A stretch of DNA of 64,000 nucleotides from contig NZ_CABVIR010000004.1 of the NCBI RefSeq assembly GCF_902498065.1, forward strand, positions 186,001 to 250,000, given 5' to 3'. Below are positions 11,401 through 19,546 of this stretch, piece by piece. Made by a program: the position numbers and the translations under genes. The notes below the pieces were generated by a model. The model worked only from the letters and a program-made list of their open reading frames with translations, was not told the DNA's origin and made no database searches. This DNA comes from Pseudomonas fluorescens (GTDB lineage: Bacteria > Pseudomonadota > Gammaproteobacteria > Pseudomonadales > Pseudomonadaceae). The first letter of the stretch is position 1. Each line of letters starts with the position of its first letter.

Positions 11401-11972
11401 TCAGCTTTCTCCGCAGTGGGTTGAACGAAGGGGCCATCGACGATGGCTTTGGCGGTGTCGTTGAGCAGGGCGGCGACCCGAACGATTTCTTCCGCGCTCC
11501 AGCGACCGTGATGCAGTTGCAACGCATGACGCAGGTTATGCACCGCTTCGTGAATTTCAGCCGGACGGTCATGGCCGCGCAACGAACGCTTGCTGACATC
11601 GATGCGCATGCGCACGCCGTCCAGTGCAACCGCTTGCTCACTTAAAGACAGACGACCGGCGTCAGTCACGCTGTAGCGTTTTTTTCCGCCTTCGGCATCG
11701 CCCTGGATCATTTCGCTTTCTTCCAGAAAGGTCAGGGTCGGGTAGATCACGCCGGGGCTGGGGCTGTAGGCGCCGTCGAACATGCCTTCGATCTGGCGGA
11801 TCAAGTCGTAGCCGTGGCAGGGCTGTTCGGCGATGAGCGCCAGCAGCAGCAATTTCAGATCGCCGGGGGCAAACACCCGGGGGCCGCGACCGCCGCGTTC
11901 GCGACCGGGGCGTTTCTCGAAGCCGTCGCGGCCGTCACCGTGTTCGCGGTGGGGGGAATGATGGTCTCTCAT
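11397..11972 (-). CDS. PadR-family metal-responsive repressor, YqjI-like
   Basis: 191 residues. A His/Arg/Gly-rich N-terminal tail of ~30 residues (MRDHHSPHREHGDG) precedes the winged-helix PadR domain FAPGDLKLLLLALIAEQPCHGYDLIRQIE, with the family signature YSPSPGVIYPTLTFLEE. A C-terminal dimerisation helix follows. E. coli YqjI has a His/Cys-rich nickel-binding tail in the same place and nearly the same SPGVIYPTL core, and represses yqjH and itself. This tail has four His and no Cys, so metal specificity may differ. The gene is first in a two-gene operon with the ferric reductase. A perfect palindrome lies 34 bp upstream of the start codon. Confidence 0.88.
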   Translation of the reverse strand: MRDHHSPHREHGDGRDGFEKRPGRERGGRGPRVFAPGDLKLLLLALIAEQPCHGYDLIRQIEGMFDGAYSPSPGVIYPTLTFLEESEMIQGDAEGGKKRYSVTDAGRLSLSEQAVALDGVRMRIDVSKRSLRGHDRPAEIHEAVHNLRHALQLHHGRWSAEEIVRVAALLNDTAKAIVDGPFVQPTAEKAE

Positions 11973-12005
11973 TTTTCCTTCTCTCTGTCGTGTTTAGATA
12001 CAACT

Positions 12006-12019
12006 TAAGATATATCTTA
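12006..12019. promoter_or_regulatory. Probable autoregulatory operator of the YqjI-like repressor
   Basis: TAAGATATATCTTA is a perfect 14-bp palindrome, 34 bp upstream of the PadR-type gene. Its position and A/T-rich symmetry suit a PadR-family operator that overlaps the promoter. Assignment to this regulator is inference. Confidence 0.6.
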
Positions 12020-12481
12020 TCGAGAAGGCAAGTGAACAGGACCAACGGTCGCCGGCGCAAGGACGTCGTGGCGGTTTTCAGTGCAGGGGGCAGAAAGCAC
12101 CGTTTTATCGCTTGCTATTTTAGAGTGATCAATCTAATTGTGAGTAACTAACAGAGAATGATTTTTAATAGTTAAGCCTAAGTAGTCCTTCTCTTACAGA
12201 TTGTCTGTTTTATTTATCTGTGTGCTTTTTTCATTAAAACTGTTTGTAGTATGTTTCTGTCGGGTGAACGGTTTAATTATTGATTTTTAGGGTTTTTTCT
12301 ACTTGCTTGTGGGTGGTTGTTACTACACGTTCTTCGGAAGTTACGTACTTACTTTCTCAGGAAATTGGCCGATCATTCTCTCCGTCGAAAGTTGAGTCAA
12401 ATTGCCACTATTTAAGGCGGCGATCTGGACGACTCATGCTTTCCACTGACCAATCACTTTGAAAAATACAGGTATTCAACC
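12020..12481. other. AT-rich intergenic region upstream of the fimbrial operon
   Basis: About 460 bp with no gene I can support. Base composition is markedly unlike its neighbours; for example, 12121-12180 has 17 G/C in 60 bases. The region must carry the fimbrial promoter. A 60-codon open frame (12280-12462) has no family resemblance or ribosome-binding site and I do not accept it. Such AT-rich promoters are typical targets of MvaT/H-NS-type silencers. Confidence 0.5.
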
Positions 12482-12973
12482 ATGTTCAAGAAGTTTGCAA
12501 TCGCCGTTCCGATGACCCTCATGGCCCTGAGCACTTCGATGGCGTTCGCTGCGGATGAGTCGCGCACCTCCATTAACATTACCGCTGAAATTCCGAGTTC
12601 GATCTTTTATGCCCAGCCTGTAAATCCGGACTTCGGTAAAGACGAGAAAATGCAATACCTCATCCCTGCCGGAACCCTGACAGACGTGGTCGGCATGTAC
12701 GATGTGAAGCACACTGAAGGTTCGGTTAACGCTTACGTCGAAGGCGGCCCGCAACCCTTGTTCAACGGTAATGCCGCGAAAAACATTGCCCTGACTTACG
12801 CTTTCAATGGAAAGGTATTGACTGGTACCAGTCAGGAAGTGGTAGGTGACACCGAATCCAATGGCGGCATGCGCGCGGAACTGCGTGTAACCGCAGCTAA
12901 ACCCACTGCCGATCAGACCGGTCTGTACACCGCTACTCCGGTCGTGATTTTCGATGCGGTCCCCCGCATTTAA
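12482..12973 (+). CDS. CS1-type (alpha) fimbrial major subunit
   Basis: 163-residue pilin. Signal peptide MFKKFAIAVPMTLMALSTSMAFA (cleavage near residue 23) is followed by a CS1/CFA-I-type subunit: SINITAEIPSSIFYAQPVNP, then DVKHTEGSVNAYVEGGPQPLFNG and IALTYAFNGKVL. Chaperone-usher subunits of this class polymerise by donor-strand exchange, with the N-terminal ITAEIP strand as donor. It is first in the operon and is separated from the usher by a hairpin, which suits a high-copy shaft subunit. The lower G+C of the promoter region suggests transfer. A second, diverged copy is the fifth gene of the operon. Confidence 0.9.
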   Translation: MFKKFAIAVPMTLMALSTSMAFAADESRTSINITAEIPSSIFYAQPVNPDFGKDEKMQYLIPAGTLTDVVGMYDVKHTEGSVNAYVEGGPQPLFNGNAAKNIALTYAFNGKVLTGTSQEVVGDTESNGGMRAELRVTAAKPTADQTGLYTATPVVIFDAVPRI

Positions 12974-13010
12974 GTCTTCAGCCAAGGCTTGTCCTTACTT
13001 GATAGCCTGA

Positions 13011-13043
13011 CCGATCGGCAGGCGATTTTTGTCTGTCGATCGG
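13011..13043 (+). terminator. Hairpin between pilin and usher genes
   Basis: Stem CCGATCGGCAG / CTGTCGATCGG (11 pairs, one G-T) with an 11-nt loop, in the 103-bp gap after the major pilin. No strong T-tract follows (CTTTAAC). It is more likely a processing, stabilising or leaky termination element that sets pilin above usher expression than a full terminator. Confidence 0.6.
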
Positions 13044-13076
13044 CTTTAACATCTTTATCCACAGAGTATTTCGTTC

Positions 13077-15599
13077 ATGTTCCCGATGACTCCCATCGCG
13101 ACGGCGCTTGCCCTTTTTTTTTGTGCAACGGCCTTGGCCGCACCCACGGAAAACGGCACTACACCGAGAAGTTTGCTGGCGCAGGCCAAGGGGCTGCCGA
13201 GCGAGTTTGAAGAACACTTCTTTGATGTGCCGCTGGCGGTGCGAGTGGAACTTGACCAACAGTTTCTCGGTGAGGCAATGGTCGTGTTAACCCGCGACGA
13301 TCGAATCACCCTGGTTGACTTCGCCGATGTCAGCGACAGCACGATCAAAGCCAGTGAACGCGACACTTGGTCGAACTATTTGAAGCAAGGCGTGGCGCTG
13401 GGCAACTGCCAGGTGAAATGCCCCGAGCAGCTATTGGCCGTGCACTACAGCCTGGAAAACTCGCTGCTGTCGATCCTCACGGAAAACGCCGAACGCGACG
13501 ATCAGGTGCAGCGTTATTACAACCAGCCCGAAGGCGGCAGCACCGGGTTGATCGTGCGCAACCAGTTGAACCTCAATGGCGGGCAAAACCAGGACCTGGG
13601 CGGGCGATATGGTCTTGAAGCCAGCAGCAGCCTCGGTAACTGGACTCAAGCGGTGAACCTGCAACTGTCGCGACTGGGCGGTGTGGATAACCAGACCTAT
13701 CACGCTGTCCATGAGCTCTATACCCAGCGCGAACTGGAAGGCAATTTTCTGCGCCTTGGCTTATTCACGCCCAACTCGGAAGGCCTGACCCGTCAGCCAC
13801 GCTCCTTCGGCGCCAGCCCCGACACCGCAGTGGGTGTCATGTACGGCAGCTCCGACAGCCTGGCCATCAACAACCCGAAACCGGCGGTCTACCCGATCTA
13901 CGTCACGGCCAATCGCCAGGGTTCGGTGGAAATCTATCGCGACGGTTTGCTGATCAACACGCAGGCGATGCCGGCCGGTTTGCAGACCCTCGACACGCGG
14001 CCGTTGCCCGGTGGCATCTATGAAGTGGAAGTGCGCCTGATCGAAGACGGTCAGATCACCTCCAGCACGCAGGAACTGGTCTACAAACCGAACAACTGGC
14101 GCAACCACGACGAGCAATGGCGCTACAACCTGTTCGCCGGGCGTGAATCCAAATTGCTCAGCAACTGGGACGATCAGGCCGACGGCGAGATGACGGCCGG
14201 CGCCGCGTTCAACTTTCTGCTGCACCCGCGGGTGATCCTCGGCCTGTCGGGCCGACAGGTGAAAGACACCCTGCAATACGGCACCTCGGTCGACTGGGCG
14301 ATCGTCAACAATACCAGCGTGTATGCCAACGTCTACAAGACCGAGGACTACGGCACCGGCCTCGACGTGCAGGGGCTTTATTCCTACGGCAGCGGCAGCA
14401 TCGTCGCCAGCCACAACCGCAGCTGGCTCGACACCACCCGGCTCTACGACACGCTGCCGGACGGCACGCGAGTGCGGCAGCGCAACGTATTTATCGGCCA
14501 GACCAGCAACTCGTCGTTGTCGGTTAACCATCGGCTTACCAGCAAAAGTTCGGTCAATGCCCGGGTGTCTCATAGCGAAGGCAATACCGAAGGCGTCGGC
14601 GTGGATCTGGGTTGGAGCCAGCGCAGCCGATTGTTCGGCAGCGACGCCAACTGGCGCTTGTCGCTATTCGACAGACCCGGCAGCTTCAGCTCCGGCAATG
14701 ACCGCAATCGAGGCGTCGACCTGAGTGTCAACATCGCCCTGGGCGGTCCGGGCGAACAGATTTCCGGCAGCATCGGCACCCGCACCGATCGCGACGGCGG
14801 GCGCGATAACAATGCTTCGGTCACCTACCGCAAAGACTTGCAGGATCACCTGCTGCAAAGCGTTTCCGCCACGGCGATCACCGACACCTATGGCATCGGC
14901 ATGAACGCGATGGCGACGATGCAATCGGAGCAGGTCAACGCTGACGGTTTCATCCAGCGTTCCTCTTACAACAACGACTTCACCGGTGGCCTGAACCTCG
15001 ACAGCACCGTCGCCGTCGGCGGGCAGAAAATGGTCATGACCAGCCAGTACCACCGCAACGGTGCGGGCATGATCATTGATGTCGAATCGGACATCGACGA
15101 CATCGCCCTGCGTGCCGACGACTTGAGCGGCGGCAGCGCAATCCTCAAGCCGGGGCGCAATTTCGTGCCGATCACCGCCTACAAAAGCAGCTCGGTCAGT
15201 TTCGATTTCGAGGGCAATCATGTTCCGGCTGCGACCATCCAGCCGGCCCGCTCCAGCTATCACCTGAACAAGGGCGGCGTCGAATATCGGCAGATTCGCG
15301 TGATGAAAACCCTCACCGTGCTCGGTCGGCTGGTGGACTACCAGGGCAGCCCGCTCAAGGGCCATCACATCATCAACCACGCCAGCCGTGGCGTGAGTGA
15401 AGTGGACGGTTTCTTCTCCATGGAAATGAACGCCGGTTCGCCGACCCTGGAAGTGCGCCACGGCAACCAGTTGCTGTGCCAGTTCCGCCTGGACCCGAGC
15501 AATGGCCGCACGGAAAACAACGTGCTGATGATCGGCGATCTGCGTTGCACGCCGGACACCCTGGCGGATGTCGCCGATGCCGTGCAGAGGGCGGGTTGA
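13077..15599 (+). CDS. CS1/CFA-I-type outer-membrane fimbrial usher
   Basis: 840-residue usher that threads chaperone-bound subunits through the outer membrane. The signal peptide (MFPMTPIATALALFFCATALAA) is followed by an N-terminal chaperone-binding region. Next is a long beta-barrel rich in alternating strands (residues ~130-680) with a plug-like segment (PVYVTANRQGSVEIYRDGLLINTQAMPAGLQTLDTRPLPGG, given here only as a landmark in pieces: IYRDGLL, GLQTLDTRPLPGG). The C-terminal domain has VLGRLVDYQGSPLKGHHI and two Cys (LLCQFRLD, GDLRC). Length and features fit the TcfC/CooC/CblC alpha-usher family rather than FimD. The tip-adhesin gene follows directly, with the stop close to its start. 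Confidence 0.9.
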   Translation: MFPMTPIATALALFFCATALAAPTENGTTPRSLLAQAKGLPSEFEEHFFDVPLAVRVELDQQFLGEAMVVLTRDDRITLVDFADVSDSTIKASERDTWSNYLKQGVALGNCQVKCPEQLLAVHYSLENSLLSILTENAERDDQVQRYYNQPEGGSTGLIVRNQLNLNGGQNQDLGGRYGLEASSSLGNWTQAVNLQLSRLGGVDNQTYHAVHELYTQRELEGNFLRLGLFTPNSEGLTRQPRSFGASPDTAVGVMYGSSDSLAINNPKPAVYPIYVTANRQGSVEIYRDGLLINTQAMPAGLQTLDTRPLPGGIYEVEVRLIEDGQITSSTQELVYKPNNWRNHDEQWRYNLFAGRESKLLSNWDDQADGEMTAGAAFNFLLHPRVILGLSGRQVKDTLQYGTSVDWAIVNNTSVYANVYKTEDYGTGLDVQGLYSYGSGSIVASHNRSWLDTTRLYDTLPDGTRVRQRNVFIGQTSNSSLSVNHRLTSKSSVNARVSHSEGNTEGVGVDLGWSQRSRLFGSDANWRLSLFDRPGSFSSGNDRNRGVDLSVNIALGGPGEQISGSIGTRTDRDGGRDNNASVTYRKDLQDHLLQSVSATAITDTYGIGMNAMATMQSEQVNADGFIQRSSYNNDFTGGLNLDSTVAVGGQKMVMTSQYHRNGAGMIIDVESDIDDIALRADDLSGGSAILKPGRNFVPITAYKSSSVSFDFEGNHVPAATIQPARSSYHLNKGGVEYRQIRVMKTLTVLGRLVDYQGSPLKGHHIINHASRGVSEVDGFFSMEMNAGSPTLEVRHGNQLLCQFRLDPSNGRTENNVLMIGDLRCTPDTLADVADAVQRAG

Positions 15600-15631
15600 T
15601 GGACGCTGCTCAATGTTCTGGAGTTTTTAAT

Positions 15632-16906
15632 GTGCTGAAACCATCGATTGCTCTCGGGCGACTGACCACCCGAACCTTGCTTCTCGGCGCCTGCCTGATT
15701 GTTTCGGCCCCGCAGATCGAGGCGAGGGTCATGCCGATTACGGCCACCTTCAACCCCGACCCGAACAATCCGCAGAAGAATGAGTTCAGGAATACGACGC
15801 CCAACGGTGGGTTCTGCGGTACCTATCCCGCCATCTGCAAGACTCACAATATTTTCAGCCTGCGCTCACACGTGGGGAATATTCCATTTGGTGGCCCCAT
15901 TCTGCCTAACCACCCGGATGTGCGACAGGGCGCGATGATCAAGACGCCCGCCACGTGGCGTTCGTTGACGGTGCGCAATCGTGAGACTGGCGAGCCGGCC
16001 GAGGTGGAAATCCGCATCGCTGGGGTGGGCGGTGTTTACTACCTCAGTGATGATGTAAGAACGCTTACCGGCCAAACAGATATTGTCTGGGGTCATAGAA
16101 TGCTGTGGGCGGGGGGCGATTGGCAAAATGCCCCCAGTCCATGCGTGGCAATTGGCCCGTTGTCCTATTATGGAAATAGCGGTTTCCAGTTCTTCTGGCT
16201 GACGCCCCAAGAAACGGTGTGTGCGAAACAGGCCATGTTTCTCATTCCTGAGTTTAAGCTCCACTACATGGATTTCACCTACGAGCTGCGTACTCCAAAC
16301 CCACTGAAAATGTCCACCGGGGTGTACGAGGGAACCCAGGTGTACACCGTCGGGCCGGGCGGCGACTTCGATCTGGGTGACATCGTTGTGCCCTCGGACA
16401 ACATCATCCAGCTCGACTTCACCCTCACCGTCGAGCACACCCTCAAAGTCGAAGTCCCGCCGGGTGGCAATCGCGTCGAACTGGTGCCACAAGGCGGCTG
16501 GCAGGCCTGGCTGCAACAGGGCCGCAAGCCTACGCGGCTGTTCCGCGACCAGACCTTCAACATCTCGGCCAGTTCGCGCTTCAAGATGAAACTGGAATGT
16601 GAGCACACCCAAGACAGCAGGACCTGCTCGTTGCGCGAGCCGGTATCCGGCAATTTCGTGCCGCTGAACGTCAGCGTCAGCCTGCCCCGTGGCTTGAGCG
16701 ATGAAAGCGGCAGAGCCGTCGAACGGCGGCCCTTGCTGATGGATGGCAGCGGTACCGAACTGTTCCAGCCGGCGTTTTACGTGGAGCGCAGACCCGGAAC
16801 GCTGCACTTCGAGATTCCTTCCCGCGAAGTGGAGCAGATGCTGCAACCGGGTCATCAGCGACAGTATTCCGGGAATGTGACGGTTGTCTGGGATTCGGAT
16901 GTTTAG
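15632..16906 (+). CDS. CS1-type fimbrial tip adhesin, copy 1
   Basis: 424 residues from a GTG at 15632, which has GGAG eight bases upstream and begins MLKPSIALGRLTTRTLLLGA, a proper signal peptide cleaved near residue 31. An ATG at 15599 overlapping the usher stop is the alternative. Mature protein starts MPITATFNPDPNNPQKNEFRNTTP. It is a two-domain minor tip subunit like CooD/CfaE/CblD: a variable N-terminal adhesin half and a C-terminal pilin-like half (LKVEVPPGGNRVELVPQGG, RLFRDQTFNIS, GTLHFEIPSREVEQML, VTVVWDSD). The C-terminal half is close to that of the sixth gene, while the N-terminal half differs. Receptor unknown. Confidence 0.85.
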   Translation: MLKPSIALGRLTTRTLLLGACLIVSAPQIEARVMPITATFNPDPNNPQKNEFRNTTPNGGFCGTYPAICKTHNIFSLRSHVGNIPFGGPILPNHPDVRQGAMIKTPATWRSLTVRNRETGEPAEVEIRIAGVGGVYYLSDDVRTLTGQTDIVWGHRMLWAGGDWQNAPSPCVAIGPLSYYGNSGFQFFWLTPQETVCAKQAMFLIPEFKLHYMDFTYELRTPNPLKMSTGVYEGTQVYTVGPGGDFDLGDIVVPSDNIIQLDFTLTVEHTLKVEVPPGGNRVELVPQGGWQAWLQQGRKPTRLFRDQTFNISASSRFKMKLECEHTQDSRTCSLREPVSGNFVPLNVSVSLPRGLSDESGRAVERRPLLMDGSGTELFQPAFYVERRPGTLHFEIPSREVEQMLQPGHQRQYSGNVTVVWDSDV

Positions 16907-16949
16907 CGGGTCGCACTTTGCTGTAGTTCATTTGACGAGGTTCAGAACA

Positions 16950-17690
16950 ATGAAATCCCTGTTGGCACTGTTTGGTTTTTTACTGGTTGCACAAATGGCA
17001 CACGCTGGGCCGAGCATCAATATCGGCACGGTTTACGACTATCTGGACGGTGATAAAAGTACGTTTTTGAAACGCGTGTTCAATGGCGGCGACAGCACCG
17101 CTTTCGTCAAGGTCAACATCCTGGAAATCCTCTACGACGCCGACGGCAAGTCGCAGGAAGTGCCGCTCAAATCCAGTGCCGACGGCAGCACCCGGGACGG
17201 CTTGATGGCCAGCCCGGCGCGGCTGATCGTGCCTGCCAACGGCATGCAGGGCACGCGACTGTTGTACATGGGCGAACGGGACCGCGAGCGCTATTTCCGC
17301 GTGCGTTTCGTGCCGGTGGTGCCCGAGAAGGAAGACGAGTTCGCGGTGTCCGTTGAAGATCGCGAGGAATACAAGAAAACCCTGTCCGCCGGGGTCACGG
17401 TGCTCGCCGGGTATGGCGCGGTGTTTTTCGTTCGTCCCAAGGACACGCGTTACGCCAGCGTAATCGAGAACGGCGCGACGGATTACCGCATCCGCAACAA
17501 CGGCAACACCGTGGTGGTGATCGACGAGTTCAAGGACTGCGCGGTCAAGAACGACCAGGACTGCCAGCCCACCACCAAGCATCACATTCTGGCGGGCCGC
17601 ACCTTCGAGTTCGAGAAACAGGCCGGCCGCGAGTATCGCTTCACCCTGGTTGAAGGCGAGAGCAGCAAGAAGCTCGATGTGAAGGGCTGA
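16950..17690 (+). CDS. Periplasmic fimbrial chaperone (alpha/CS1 type)
   Basis: 246 residues from the ATG at 16950 (GAGG nine bases upstream; the frame opens 22 codons earlier without a signal). Signal peptide MKSLLALFGFLLVAQMAHA, then an immunoglobulin-like chaperone fold: SINIGTVYDYLDGDKSTFLKRVFNGGDSTAFVKVNILEIL (landmarks: FLKRVFNGGDSTAFV, RLIVPANGMQGTRLLYMG, RYFRVRFVPVVP). RLIVPANG-TRLLYMG matches the conserved G1-strand/Arg region that holds subunits for donor-strand complementation. It delivers pilins and adhesins to the usher. Its stop codon overlaps the next gene's ATG (TGATG). Confidence 0.87.
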   Translation: MKSLLALFGFLLVAQMAHAGPSINIGTVYDYLDGDKSTFLKRVFNGGDSTAFVKVNILEILYDADGKSQEVPLKSSADGSTRDGLMASPARLIVPANGMQGTRLLYMGERDRERYFRVRFVPVVPEKEDEFAVSVEDREEYKKTLSAGVTVLAGYGAVFFVRPKDTRYASVIENGATDYRIRNNGNTVVVIDEFKDCAVKNDQDCQPTTKHHILAGRTFEFEKQAGREYRFTLVEGESSKKLDVKG

Positions 17691-18187
17691 TGACCATGTT
17701 CAGAAAACTGATGGTTCTGATGGTATCGGCAGTGGCCTGCCATTCAGCGTTTGCCGCCCGCGAAGTGCATCACTTCGACGTGTTCGTGACGATCCCGAGC
17801 CAGGCGTTCTACGTCATTCCCTCCGACCCCGGCTGGATTCACCGCGAGCAGCAATTGCCGTGGAATCTGGTGACCTCGACCCTGGGCAGCTTGCGCAAGT
17901 ATTTCGATGTGAAGAATGAGTCCGGTTCTATCGAGGCCCGGCTTGAGGGCAGGCCTTATCTGTCCAACGGCACGGATGCCCATGACATTGGTTTGCGCGT
18001 GCTGTTCAACGGCCATGTGCTGAATGAAATGACCAATAGCGAGGTGGTGTCGATGAGCGATGCCGCGCCGGGTAAACGTGTGTTGCTGGAGATCGTGCCA
18101 ATGCCGCCTGTCGATGGGGTTTATAAACCGGGCAGCTATTTCGGCAGCGTCAATTTGATTTTCAACGCAGTGCTGCCGGGTGCGTGA
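17690..18187 (+). CDS. CS1-type fimbrial subunit, copy 2
   Basis: 165 residues; ATG at 17690 overlaps the chaperone stop by one base (a second ATG at 17696 is possible). Signal peptide ends near HSAFA (~residue 23). The mature pilin shares the frame of the first pilin (FDVFVTIPSQAFYVIPSDP; YFDVKNESGSIEARLEGRPYLSNG; IGLRVLFNGHVL) but is strongly diverged. It could be an alternative shaft, adaptor or initiator subunit. A hairpin separates it from the second adhesin. Confidence 0.82.
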   Translation: MTMFRKLMVLMVSAVACHSAFAAREVHHFDVFVTIPSQAFYVIPSDPGWIHREQQLPWNLVTSTLGSLRKYFDVKNESGSIEARLEGRPYLSNGTDAHDIGLRVLFNGHVLNEMTNSEVVSMSDAAPGKRVLLEIVPMPPVDGVYKPGSYFGSVNLIFNAVLPGA

Positions 18188-18193
18188 TGCCAT

Positions 18194-18212
18194 GGTCGAC
18201 TGGCTGTCGACC
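18194..18212 (+). other. Hairpin between second pilin and second adhesin
   Basis: GGTCGAC-TGGCT-GTCGACC, a perfect 7-bp stem with a 5-nt loop, in the 48-bp gap. No T-tract follows. It mirrors the hairpin that follows the first pilin. Confidence 0.5.
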
Positions 18213-18235
18213 TGACTCGTTTCAGAGGAAAAAAC

Positions 18236-19501
18236 ATGAATCATTCACAAGGCATGGGGCGGCAGGTACGTTGCTGTGTCGGGATCGGGGTTTTATCGTT
18301 GCTCACCTGTTCTTCAGCCTGGTCGGAAGAAGTCTCGATTCTGGCGTCGTTCCGACCGGACTCGGCAAACCCTCAGCAGAATAAATTCAGGAATGACACA
18401 CCTTCCAGCGGTTATTGCGCAGGTTATCCCAGCGAGTGCCGTGACAACGACATGTTCAGCCTCCGTGTGCCGATTCAGTTCAACTCCAATGCGCCGATCC
18501 AGGCGAATCACTCGTCGTCCCGCCAGGGGGCCACGTTCAAAGTCCCTGCACAGTGGCGCGAGTTGTCCGTGGTGCATGAAACGACGGGCGAACCCGAGAC
18601 GGTCAAGGTTCGAATTGCAGGTCTGGGCTCCCAGTATGTGACGGAGGACGTTCTCAGTCTGGTCGGTGGAGGGAGCAGCTATGTATTTGCCCACGCCCAA
18701 CTCTGGGGCGCCAGTTGGGTGTATGCGCCCGCTCCCTGTCTTTATAGTGGCGTAGGACTTGTGGGGTCGAATAACTATGCCTTTTTCTGGAAAACACCCG
18801 CCGAGGCCAGCTGCGATAAGCAGGCCAGGTTCAACGTGCCCTGGTTGCGTTACAGCTATCTGGATTTCGCCTATGAACTGATCACACCGAACCCGTTGGG
18901 CATGTCTTCGGGCCGTTATTCGGGACGCCTGACCTACAGCGTCGGACCGAACGGCGATTTCGATATGGGTGACGTCATGCAGCCAACCGATTCGACACTC
19001 GTGCTGAATTTCACGCTGGAAGTGCAACACACCCTCAAGGTCGAGATACCACCGGGCGGCAATCGCGTCGAGCTGGTCCCGCAGGGCGGCTGGCAAGCGT
19101 GGCTGACGCAGGGGCGCAAGCCGACACGCCTGTTCCGCGATCAGACGTTCAATATGTCTTCGTCGAGTCGCTTCAAGATGAACCTCGACTGCCAGTACAC
19201 CCTGGATGGCAACCGCTGTTCGGTGCGCGACCCGGTTTCCGGTCATGTCGTACCGCTCGACGTCAGCGTGACGCTGCCCAATGGTCTGGTGGATGCTGCC
19301 GCGCAACCGGTCAACCGCCGACCGTTGCGGCGCGACGGCATTGGCACCGAGCTGTTTCAGCCACGCTTTTATGTCGATCGCAAACCGGGAACGTTGCACT
19401 TCGAGATTGCCCGGGACGAGGTCGGCGAAATGCTCAAGCCTGGTATCGCCCGATCCTACTCCGGCCTGGTCACGGTCATCTGGGATTCGGAAGTGGGTTA
19501 A
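18236..19501 (+). CDS. CS1-type fimbrial tip adhesin, copy 2
   Basis: 421 residues; ATG at 18236 with an AGAGGA ribosome-binding site. Signal peptide of about 30 residues ends near CSSAWS. Organised as copy 1: variable N-terminal half (EVSILASFRPDSANPQQNKF), then a C-terminal half nearly the same as copy 1 (LKVEIPPGGNRVELVPQGG, RLFRDQTFNMSSSSRFKM, GTLHFEIARDEVGEML, VTVIWDSEV). Two adhesins in one usher operon suggest alternative tips with different receptors. Last gene of the operon; an inverted repeat follows. Confidence 0.85.
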   Translation: MNHSQGMGRQVRCCVGIGVLSLLTCSSAWSEEVSILASFRPDSANPQQNKFRNDTPSSGYCAGYPSECRDNDMFSLRVPIQFNSNAPIQANHSSSRQGATFKVPAQWRELSVVHETTGEPETVKVRIAGLGSQYVTEDVLSLVGGGSSYVFAHAQLWGASWVYAPAPCLYSGVGLVGSNNYAFFWKTPAEASCDKQARFNVPWLRYSYLDFAYELITPNPLGMSSGRYSGRLTYSVGPNGDFDMGDVMQPTDSTLVLNFTLEVQHTLKVEIPPGGNRVELVPQGGWQAWLTQGRKPTRLFRDQTFNMSSSSRFKMNLDCQYTLDGNRCSVRDPVSGHVVPLDVSVTLPNGLVDAAAQPVNRRPLRRDGIGTELFQPRFYVDRKPGTLHFEIARDEVGEMLKPGIARSYSGLVTVIWDSEVG

Positions 19502-19509
19502 GGGTTGAG

Positions 19510-19539
19510 CCCTGATGCATCACCCGATGCATCAGGGGT
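19510..19539 (+). terminator. Inverted repeat between the convergent fimbrial and NEL-ligase genes
   Basis: CCCTGATGCATC / GATGCATCAGGG, a 12-bp perfect stem with a short loop, nine bases after the adhesin stop. Only GTTTG follows, so intrinsic termination would be weak. It could serve both convergent genes. Confidence 0.6.
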
Positions 19540-19546
19540 TTGCCGA

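Noticed and set aside
10615..12005. Fur control of the siderophore-interacting protein operon
   Set aside because: No sequence resembling the GATAATGATAATCATTATC Fur box was found; the palindrome present is of a different type.
12280..12462. 60-codon open frame in the AT-rich fimbrial leader
   Set aside because: No ribosome-binding site, no family resemblance, ends 20 bp before the pilin gene; better explained as regulatory DNA.
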